Made by a program: the position numbers and the translations under genes. DNA of 15,115 nt from the NCBI GenBank assembly GCA_051306415.1, contig JBPPNE010000125.1, forward strand, positions 1-15,115. Direction: 5' to 3'. Below the pieces are notes generated by a model. That model saw only the letters and a list, made by a program, of their open reading frames with translations. It did no database searches and had not been told where the DNA came from. This document shows positions 6,385 to 11,858 of the stretch, piece after piece; within the stretch, counting starts at the first letter, position 1, and every line of letters starts with the position of its first letter. The stretch comes from CBDDRG01 sp051306415 (lineage in GTDB: Bacteria; Pseudomonadota; Gammaproteobacteria; Pseudomonadales; Porticoccaceae).

Positions 6385-7161
6385 TTAATCTGGCCCATCT
6401 TCCTGCCCCGACAGCAACCGGTGGCGGTGGATTGAGTTCTGGATCGCCGTCAGTACGCCCCGCAGAATAGCGAGCTCCATCTTGTCTGGGCGAATGCGGT
6501 GAAAAAGCCGGCGCAGCCGGGCCATGGTTTGGCGGGGATTGTCCCGATCATGGAAGTCGAGTTCGACGAGCGCCTGCTCCAGATGTTCGAAATACAGTTC
6601 CATGTCCTCCACCTTTGCGGGAGCAACGTCCCAGGATTGTCGCGCTGAGTCCTCCACCTGTGCAGCGGCAAGGGCGGCCATTCTGATTTCATAGGCAAGA
6701 ATCTGAACGGCGGCCGCCAGGTTGAGCGAACTGTAAGTCTCGCTTGCCGGAATGTGGACGTGGTAATGGCATTTGTGTAATTCGTCATTGGTCAGGCCGC
6801 GATCTTCACGACCAAAGACCAACGCCACCTCGTGCGCGGCGGACTCCCGCCACACCCGCTCACCACATTGCCGGGGATCCAGTAGCGGCCAGGGAATGCT
6901 GCGCTCGCGAGCGCTGGTGCCCACCACTAGGCTACAGCCGGCGAGAGCTTCGTCGAGAGTGGCGACGACGACCGCGTTATCGAGCACATCCACCGCACTG
7001 GCTGCCCGCCACGACGCACGATCGGCGGGAAACTCCAGCGGAGCAACCAGGTATAGCCGCTCCAATCCCATGTTTTTGATTGCGCGAGCGGCGCCGCCGA
7101 TATTGCCGGGGTGCCTGGTGTTGACCAGTATCACGCGGATGCTCCGATAGTTGCCGTGCAT
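6385..7161 (-). CDS. trmJ: tRNA (cytidine/uridine-2'-O-)-methyltransferase TrmJ
   Basis: SPOUT-class methyltransferase that 2'-O-methylates position 32 in the anticodon loop of several tRNAs using S-adenosylmethionine. The 258-residue protein (E. coli TrmJ is 246) starts MHGNYRSIRVILVNTRHPGN. The three SpoU motifs are present: NIGGAARAIKNMG (residues 20-32), VALVFGREDRGLTNDEL (112-128) and SSLNLAAAVQILAYE (144-158), which together form the trefoil-knot cofactor site. A C-terminal helical extension (about 185-250) is normal for TrmJ. The frame is open further upstream to an ATG at 7326, but that extension runs through the 7179-7442 inverted-repeat element and lacks similarity, so ATG 7161-7159 with AGGGAT nine bases before it is preferred. 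It is transcribed divergently from suhB. The inverted-repeat element lies only 17 bases upstream of its start and has probably replaced or supplied its promoter. Confidence 0.93.
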   Translation of the reverse strand: MHGNYRSIRVILVNTRHPGNIGGAARAIKNMGLERLYLVAPLEFPADRASWRAASAVDVLDNAVVVATLDEALAGCSLVVGTSARERSIPWPLLDPRQCGERVWRESAAHEVALVFGREDRGLTNDELHKCHYHVHIPASETYSSLNLAAAVQILAYEIRMAALAAAQVEDSARQSWDVAPAKVEDMELYFEHLEQALVELDFHDRDNPRQTMARLRRLFHRIRPDKMELAILRGVLTAIQNSIHRHRLLSGQEDGPD

Positions 7162-7178
7162 GTACGGTTGATCCCTAA

Positions 7179-7442
7179 GGCCTGTTAACACTATCCGCGC
7201 AGTTGCGACGGAGGTACTTTTGTTGCGAGTCCAGGCGCGCCGAGTGCGGTGCGCCGGGTGTGCAGAAGCGAGGCGCAACGCTGGATCGCAACAAAAGCGT
7301 CCGATCCCTCCGGGTTGCTGCCCCAAAAATCGCCATTCAGCGTTGCTCGTCGTTCATTTTGATTTACAAAACGTCTCTCCTCGCGCCTTGCCTGGTGATT
7401 TTTGGGGCAGCAACGCAGCCGTGCGGATAGTGTTAACAGGCC
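7179..7442. mobile_element. 264-bp MITE-like element with 20-bp terminal inverted repeats and two internal hairpins
   Basis: Perfect 20-bp inverted repeats GGCCTGTTAACACTATCCGC (7179-7198) and its complement (7423-7442) bound a non-coding stretch. Inside are two further perfect stems: CTTTTGTTGCGA (7217-7228) with TCGCAACAAAAG (7286-7297), and the 18-bp GTTGCTGCCCCAAAAATC (7314-7331) with its complement at 7397-7414, extendable to 22 bp through one wobble pair. CGGAGG (7209-7214) can also pair with CCTCCG (7307-7312). The whole would fold as a three-way junction in single-stranded DNA or RNA. There is no transposase, and no protein is recognisable. A target duplication is not clear: CTA occurs near both ends but one base out of register. 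The element sits between the divergent trmJ and suhB genes. Confidence 0.72.
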
Positions 7443-7626
7443 CTAGTTCTTGGTGGCGTCGAGCCGTTCAACGGCACCATACGACGGCACCGTGGCGGCG
7501 GACATTGTAACAATCCGATGATGGCGTCGGTGGTCATCCGCAAGGGTAATCGGTTAGCGATCACCGCTGCTGTGGTTCTCCTCTGCTACAATGCGCGCCC
7601 CTCCATAGTCACTGCGGTAGCTGCTC
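7443..7626 (+). promoter_or_regulatory. suhB upstream region with probable -10 box
   Basis: TACAAT at 7587-7592 (five of six to TATAAT) lies 34 bases before the suhB ATG in a GCTACAATGCGCGCC context and is a likely -10 element. No good -35 box is seen at the 17-bp position. The rest of this stretch holds no gene. Confidence 0.4.
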
Positions 7627-8430
7627 ATGGAACCCATGGTCAACATTGCTCTGCGCGCGGCACGGTCGGCCGGGGATTTGATCCTGCGTTCCGCCGAGCG
7701 CCTGGATCGAGTAAAAATTGACACCAAGGGCAGCAACGATTACGTTACTGAAGTCGATCACGCCTGTGAACGGGAAATCATCCAGCAGTTGCGCAAGGCA
7801 CATCCAGACCACAGCTTCATCTCTGAAGAGGCGGGCGTATTGGTCGGGAAGGATGAGCACTCGCAGTGGATTATCGACCCGCTTGACGGCACCACCAATT
7901 TCATCCGCGGCATTCCCCACTGTGCCGTGTCGATCGCGTTTCGCTACCGGGGCAGACTGGAACACGGTGTCGTTTACGACCCGTTCAAGCGGGAGGAATT
8001 CACTGCCAGCCGCGGCCAGGGCGCTCGTCTGAACGGTAACCGCATTCGGGTATCCGGGCGAGTCCAACCGGACGGCGCACTTTATGCCACCGGAATTCCG
8101 TTCAGCGGCGCACCTTTTGCAAACATTGATCCCTACCTGGGCTGTCTGCGCGAATTGGCCAGTAGCTCCTCCGGTATCCGCCGTCTCGGCGTTGCCTCCC
8201 TTGATCTTGCCTATACCGCCGCCGGCCGCTTTGACGCCTTTTGGGAGATGTTTCTGAAGCCCTGGGACATTGCCGCTGGTGTGTTGTTGGTCAAAGAAGC
8301 GGGTGGCATGGTGTCGGACTTTCAGGGCGGCGACAGTTTTATGGATAGTGGGCATATCCTGTGCGCGACCCCACGTTTGTTTAAACCAACACTGCAAATC
8401 GTCGGCAAGCATCTCGGTGCGCTCAGGTAA
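7627..8430 (+). CDS. suhB: Inositol-1-monophosphatase family protein SuhB
   Basis: Mg-dependent inositol monophosphatase that in E. coli also works in the rRNA transcription antitermination complex with Nus factors. The length of 267 residues equals that of E. coli SuhB. The metal and substrate motifs are intact: SEE at 66-68, DPLDGTTNF at 84-92 (metal-binding Asp84 and Asp87) and PWDIAAG at 212-218 (Asp214). The start MEPMVNIALRAARSAG aligns with MHPMLNIAVRAARKAG of E. coli, supporting ATG 7627. The ribosome binding site is poor (GCGGTAGCTGCTC precedes the ATG). suhB points towards iscR with a 153-base gap that holds a separate iscR promoter, so it is probably not part of the isc operon. The nearby MITE-like element ends 184 bases upstream. 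Confidence 0.96.
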   Translation: MEPMVNIALRAARSAGDLILRSAERLDRVKIDTKGSNDYVTEVDHACEREIIQQLRKAHPDHSFISEEAGVLVGKDEHSQWIIDPLDGTTNFIRGIPHCAVSIAFRYRGRLEHGVVYDPFKREEFTASRGQGARLNGNRIRVSGRVQPDGALYATGIPFSGAPFANIDPYLGCLRELASSSSGIRRLGVASLDLAYTAAGRFDAFWEMFLKPWDIAAGVLLVKEAGGMVSDFQGGDSFMDSGHILCATPRLFKPTLQIVGKHLGALR

Positions 8431-8493
8431 GAGCGGCTCGCAACACGGAAAGAATCCAGCCGTCTGCACCCGTCGCCATCGTCATTTAATCCT

Positions 8494-8518
8494 ATAACCT
8501 AGTAAAATAGTCTATTAT
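8494..8518. promoter_or_regulatory. Type-1 IscR operator, upstream copy
   Basis: A 25-base match, starting ATAACCTAGT and ending AGTCTATTAT, agrees at about 20 of 25 positions with the E. coli type-1 IscR consensus ATASYYGACTRWWWYAGTC... as I recall it. It lies directly upstream of the iscR -35 box. [2Fe-2S]-IscR would be expected to bind here and repress. The consensus comparison is by eye. Confidence 0.65.
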
Positions 8519-8543
8519 TTACTTGACTAAAAGCGTAGGTTTT
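8519..8543. promoter_or_regulatory. Type-1 IscR operator, downstream copy over the -35 box
   Basis: Starts TTACTTGACTAAAA and agrees at about 19 of 25 positions with the same consensus; its left half (CTTGACTAAAA) is perfect and the right half is degenerate. It begins exactly where the upstream copy ends and covers the -35 hexamer, so binding would block RNA polymerase. Two tandem type-1 sites over the promoter is the E. coli arrangement. Confidence 0.6.
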
Positions 8544-8551
8544 CCCATAAT
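8523..8551 (+). promoter_or_regulatory. Sigma-70 promoter of the isc operon
   Basis: -35 TTGACT (8523-8528) and -10 CATAAT (8546-8551), each five of six to consensus, are separated by the ideal 17 bases. Transcription would start near 8558, giving a short leader before the iscR ribosome binding site GAGGAG (about 8576-8581). Overlap with the IscR operator predicts autorepression when cluster supply is adequate. Confidence 0.75.
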
Positions 8552-8583
8552 TATTCTTATTGAACAGGTGGGAATGAGGAGCG

Positions 8584-9075
8584 ATGAAACTGACCACGCG
8601 GGGACGTTACGCGGTCACTGCAATGCTGGATTTGGCCCTGCACAGCAGAGGCGGCCCGATCAGCCTGGCGGACATTTCCGCCCGCCAAGAGATATCACTG
8701 TCCTATCTTGAGCAGCTTTTTGCCAAGTTGCGTCAGCGTGAGCTGGTTAGCAGTGTGCGTGGCCCGGGTGGGGGTTACTACCTGAGCCGAGCCGGTGAAG
8801 AGATCAACATCGCCGAGATTATCAGTGCCGTCAATGAAACCACGGACGCTACCAACTGTGGTGGCAAGGGTGTTTGCCAGAACGGTGAAATTTGCTTGAC
8901 CCACCATTTATGGGAAGACCTTAGTCAGCAGATTCACCAGTTCCTGAGTGGTATTACGCTGGCACAGTTGATGGATCAGCGTGACGTCAAAGTCGTTCGC
9001 GTCCGTCAGGATCAGCGTCAGCGGGAATACCCCGACGGCACCCAGTTGATTGCGTCGGCGGTGACGGTAGGTTAG
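8584..9075 (+). CDS. iscR: Iron-sulfur cluster regulator IscR
   Basis: Rrf2-family transcription factor that senses Fe-S status by carrying a [2Fe-2S] cluster. It has 163 residues, close to E. coli IscR. The winged helix is MKLTTRGRYAVTAMLDLALH through LEQLFAKLRQRELVSSVRGP; the GPGGGY wing is at 60-65. The cluster ligands fall at exactly the E. coli numbers: Cys92, Cys98, Cys104 and His107 (NCGGKGVCQNGEICLTHHLW, 91-110). ATG 8584 follows a good GAGGAG ribosome binding site. It is first in the operon, 55 bases before iscS, and its own promoter carries two type-1 IscR boxes, so it probably represses iscRSUA-hscBA-fdx-iscX when holo and activates other genes as apo-protein. Confidence 0.98.
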   Translation: MKLTTRGRYAVTAMLDLALHSRGGPISLADISARQEISLSYLEQLFAKLRQRELVSSVRGPGGGYYLSRAGEEINIAEIISAVNETTDATNCGGKGVCQNGEICLTHHLWEDLSQQIHQFLSGITLAQLMDQRDVKVVRVRQDQRQREYPDGTQLIASAVTVG

Positions 9076-9130
9076 ACGACGAACTGACAATGCGGGCGAG
9101 CTATTCGTTCATATTTACGGAACCGGGCCA

Positions 9131-10345
9131 ATGAAACTACCCATTTACCTCGACTATGCGGCGACGACGCCAGTGGATCCCAGGGTCGCCGCACGCATGG
9201 CGGAATGTCTGACCCAGGATGGCGCCTTCGGCAATCCGGCCTCTCGCTCCCATGTGTTTGGCTGGCAGGCGGAGGCGGCGGTGGAAGAGGCGCGGCAACA
9301 CGTCGCCGATCTGATCAATGCCGACCCGCGCGAGATTGTCTGGACCTCAGGTGCGTCAGAATCGGACAACCTTGCCATTAAGGGTTGTGCTCACTTCAAC
9401 GTCCGCAAAGGCAAACATATTGTCACCTCTAAAATTGAGCACAAGGCGGTATTGGATACTTGCCGCCAGCTGGAGAGAGAGGGCTTTGAAGTCACCTATC
9501 TGGATCCGGATGAGGGTGGGCTGATCAGTCCGCAGATGGTGGCCTCCGCGCTGCGTGATGACACTACGTTGGTTTCGATCATGCATGTCAACAACGAAAT
9601 TGGCGTGATCAATGATATCGCCACCATTGGCGAGATCTGCCGTCAGCGCGGCGTGTTTTTCCATGTCGATGCGGCCCAGAGCGCTGGCAAGGTGCCGATT
9701 GATATGGAGGCGCTGAAAGTGGATTTGCTGTCCCTCTCGGCCCACAAGCTGTACGGCCCCAAGGGCATCGGTGCGCTCTATGTGCGCCGTAAACCGCGAG
9801 TGCGCATTGAGGCGCAAATGCACGGTGGCGGCCACGAGAGAGGCATGCGCTCCGGTACCCTGCCGACCCACCAGATCGTGGGTATGGGTGAGGCGTTTCG
9901 GATTGCCAAGGCTGAAATGGTCGCCGAGAGCGCCCGCGTGCTCGCGCTGCGCAATCGCCTGTGGCAAGGCCTCAGCGGTATGGAAGAGGTCCACCCCAAC
10001 GGCTCACTCGACCACCGGGTCGCGGGTAACCTCAATGTCAGTTTTGCGTTTGTCGAGGGTGAATCCCTGATCATGGCGATCAAGGATCTGGCCGTGTCTT
10101 CTGGCTCTGCCTGCACCTCTGCCAGCCTGGAGCCGTCCTATGTGCTGCGCGGCCTGGGATTGAACGATGAGCTGGCGCACAGTTCTATCCGGTTTAGCAT
10201 CGGCCGCTTTACCACCGCCGAAGAAATTGATTATGCGATCGACAAAGTGTGCAGCGCGGTGACCAGGCTGCGGGAGCTATCCCCGCTGTGGGACATGTTT
10301 CAGGACGGTGTTGACCTCAGCACCGTCGAATGGGCCGCCCATTGA
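9131..10345 (+). CDS. iscS: Cysteine desulfurase IscS
   Basis: PLP enzyme that removes sulfur from L-cysteine, giving alanine and a protein persulfide, which is passed to IscU and to tRNA thiolation partners. At 404 residues it has the same length as E. coli IscS, with identical numbering of key residues: His104 (KIEHKAVL), the PLP lysine Lys206 (SLSAHKLYGPKGIGALYVRR, 201-220) and the mobile-loop catalytic Cys328 (SSGSACTSASLEPSYVLRGL). The N-terminus MKLPIYLDYAATTPVDPRVA is typical. The ribosome binding site before ATG 9131 is weak (ACGGAA about 11 bases upstream), suggesting coupling to iscR translation. A 101-base gap with a 12-bp triple repeat separates it from iscU. Confidence 0.98.
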   Translation: MKLPIYLDYAATTPVDPRVAARMAECLTQDGAFGNPASRSHVFGWQAEAAVEEARQHVADLINADPREIVWTSGASESDNLAIKGCAHFNVRKGKHIVTSKIEHKAVLDTCRQLEREGFEVTYLDPDEGGLISPQMVASALRDDTTLVSIMHVNNEIGVINDIATIGEICRQRGVFFHVDAAQSAGKVPIDMEALKVDLLSLSAHKLYGPKGIGALYVRRKPRVRIEAQMHGGGHERGMRSGTLPTHQIVGMGEAFRIAKAEMVAESARVLALRNRLWQGLSGMEEVHPNGSLDHRVAGNLNVSFAFVEGESLIMAIKDLAVSSGSACTSASLEPSYVLRGLGLNDELAHSSIRFSIGRFTTAEEIDYAIDKVCSAVTRLRELSPLWDMFQDGVDLSTVEWAAH

Positions 10346-10403
10346 GCACTCAAAGCGGCGGACGATTCACGCAGCGAGCGCCTTGGCAGTGAGGCGGTTG
10401 GCG

Positions 10404-10439
10404 TTAGTTCAGACGATAGTTTAGGCGTTAGTTTAGGAG
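10404..10439 (+). repeat. 12-bp tandem repeat, three units, ending in the iscU ribosome binding site
   Basis: Three units with an exact 12-base period: TTAGTTCAGACG (10404-10415), ATAGTTTAGGCG (10416-10427) and TTAGTTTAGGAG (10428-10439). The preceding 12 bases (AGGCGGTTGGCG) look like a decayed fourth unit. The AGGAG of the last unit is the iscU Shine-Dalgarno, seven bases before its ATG. It could arise by slippage or be selected as a repeated binding site. Confidence 0.7.
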
Positions 10440-10446
10440 AATTACC

Positions 10447-10842
10447 ATGGCTTACAGTGACAAAGTTCTGGATCACTATGACAATCCCCGCAATGTTGGC
10501 AAGCTGGATGATAAAGCCAGCGATGTCGGTACCGGTATGGTCGGTGCGCCGGCCTGCGGTGACGTCATGCGCCTGCAAATTCGCGTCAATGCGGATGGTC
10601 GGATTGAGGATGCCAAATTCAAGACCTACGGCTGCGGTTCGGCGATAGCGTCAAGTTCGCTGTTGACCGAGTGGGTCAAGGGCAAAACCCTGGCAGAGGC
10701 GGAGCAAATCAAAAACACCCACATCGCCGCGGAGCTCGCGCTGCCGCCGGTGAAAATCCACTGCTCGGTGCTGGCCGAAGATGCCATCCGCGCGGCGATC
10801 AAAGACGTGCGCCGCAAGCGCGGTGAGATTTCCGCTGAATGA
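10447..10842 (+). CDS. iscU: Iron-sulfur cluster scaffold IscU
   Basis: Scaffold on which [2Fe-2S] and [4Fe-4S] clusters are built from IscS sulfur before transfer. It has 131 residues (E. coli 128); the extra residues are at the C-terminus (RKRGEISAE). The cluster ligands are Cys37 with Asp39 (GAPACGDVM), Cys63 (YGCGSAIASSS), His105 and Cys106 (IHCSVLAE). The HscA recognition motif LPPVK is at 99-103, next to the last ligand, as required for chaperone release. ATG 10447 has a strong AGGAG seven bases upstream, the best ribosome binding site in the operon, consistent with IscU being needed in excess. Confidence 0.98.
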   Translation: MAYSDKVLDHYDNPRNVGKLDDKASDVGTGMVGAPACGDVMRLQIRVNADGRIEDAKFKTYGCGSAIASSSLLTEWVKGKTLAEAEQIKNTHIAAELALPPVKIHCSVLAEDAIRAAIKDVRRKRGEISAE

Positions 10843-10893
10843 TCTGTTCACTAACCGTTGTTGTATGAGAATCGTGAGTTTAAGGAGCAGTTG

Positions 10894-11217
10894 ATGGCCA
10901 TTTCCATGACCCCGGCCGCTGAACAGCATGTGCTTCGTTACCTCAACAGTCGGGGTGGTGGCGTCGGCATTCGCCTGGGCGTTCGCACCAACGGCTGTTC
11001 CGGGCTGTCCTACGTGCTGGAGTTTGTCGATCAGCCAAACCCGGAGGACGCGGCGTTCCCGGCTGGCCCGGTGGCCCTTTATGTCGATCCTAAAAGCCTG
11101 ATGTATCTCGACGGCACAGAGCTTGATTTCGTCAAGGAAGGTCTCAACGAAGGCTTCCGTTTCAACAATCCCAATGTCAAGGATGAATGTGGGTGTGGCG
11201 AGAGTTTTAACGTTTGA
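10894..11217 (+). CDS. iscA: A-type iron-sulfur carrier IscA
   Basis: A-type carrier protein that accepts or delivers iron or clusters, mainly for [4Fe-4S] maturation. It has 107 residues, the E. coli length. The three conserved cysteines are at the standard positions: Cys35 (TNGCSGLSYVLEF), Cys99 and Cys101 (DECGCGESF). The frame is open 12 codons further to 10858, but ATG 10894 is preferred because AAGGAG at about 10881-10886 precedes it and MAISMTPAAEQHVLRYL fits the family start. The TGA at 11215-11217 overlaps the TTG start of hscB. Confidence 0.97.
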   Translation: MAISMTPAAEQHVLRYLNSRGGGVGIRLGVRTNGCSGLSYVLEFVDQPNPEDAAFPAGPVALYVDPKSLMYLDGTELDFVKEGLNEGFRFNNPNVKDECGCGESFNV

Positions 11218-11813
11218 ATGCCAAGTTTATCGATGACTTGGATAGTCGTGTATCGTTGGCAAGGTTAGCTGGAGTGGCTCCCGTTGCAGACTACTTTGAT
11301 CTGTTTAAACTGCCGGCCAATTACGTTCTCGATCTGACCGAGTTAGCGGAGCGTTATCGGGCTTTGCTGCGGGAACTCCATCCTGATCGCTATGCCGGAC
11401 GGTCGGAACGGGAGCAGCGGCTGGCGGTACAGGCAACGGCCGATCTCAACCACGCCTACGATGTCCTCCGTTCACCGCTGGCACGGGCGCAGCATCTGCT
11501 GGCGCTGAACGGCATTGAGGATCGCAGCGATACAGCGATGGTCGAGGATATCGATCTATTGCTGGAGCAGATGGATCTGCGCGAGCGTCTGGTGGGCGTC
11601 CGTGACAGCGTCGATCCTGTTGCTACACTGGCCGCGCTTGAGCAAACGGTACGGACCCGCTACGCCGAGCAGCAGTTGAACTTCGCACGGGCACTTGAGA
11701 CTGGCGATTTGAAAGCGGCGGTGGCGATGGTTACCGCCATGCAATTTCACGCCAAGTTGTTGCGCGAATTGAACGATGTCGCCGAGATGCTGGACGACGA
11801 CTGCCACAATTGA
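11214..11813 (+). CDS. hscB: Fe-S co-chaperone HscB (J-domain)
   Basis: DnaJ-type co-chaperone that brings IscU to HscA and stimulates its ATPase. The N-terminal J-domain (DYFDLFKLPANYVLDLTELA to LNHAYDVLRSPLARAQHLLA) carries the essential HPD at 56-58 (LRELHPDRYAG). The C-terminal three-helix IscU-binding domain includes DLLLEQMDLRERL and QFHAKLLRELNDVAEML. At 199 residues it is longer than E. coli HscB (171), partly from about 25 residues before DYFDLF. The start chosen is TTG 11214, overlapping the iscA stop as TTGA and suggesting translational coupling; the ATG at 11218 is out of frame. A later non-ATG start cannot be excluded. Confidence 0.94.
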   Translation: MNAKFIDDLDSRVSLARLAGVAPVADYFDLFKLPANYVLDLTELAERYRALLRELHPDRYAGRSEREQRLAVQATADLNHAYDVLRSPLARAQHLLALNGIEDRSDTAMVEDIDLLLEQMDLRERLVGVRDSVDPVATLAALEQTVRTRYAEQQLNFARALETGDLKAAVAMVTAMQFHAKLLRELNDVAEMLDDDCHN

Positions 11814-11858
11814 CCGGCAACGAGCGATCAACCCGGTACAAGCTCCAGGTACTCCGCA

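Noticed and set aside
7220..7510. Small plus-strand open frame across the inverted-repeat element
   Set aside because: No similarity, and the peptide RIVLTG appears on both strands merely because the ends are inverted repeats.
7609..8469. 286-codon minus-strand open frame
   Set aside because: Complement of suhB; GC-rich coding DNA often leaves the opposite strand open, and no domain is seen.
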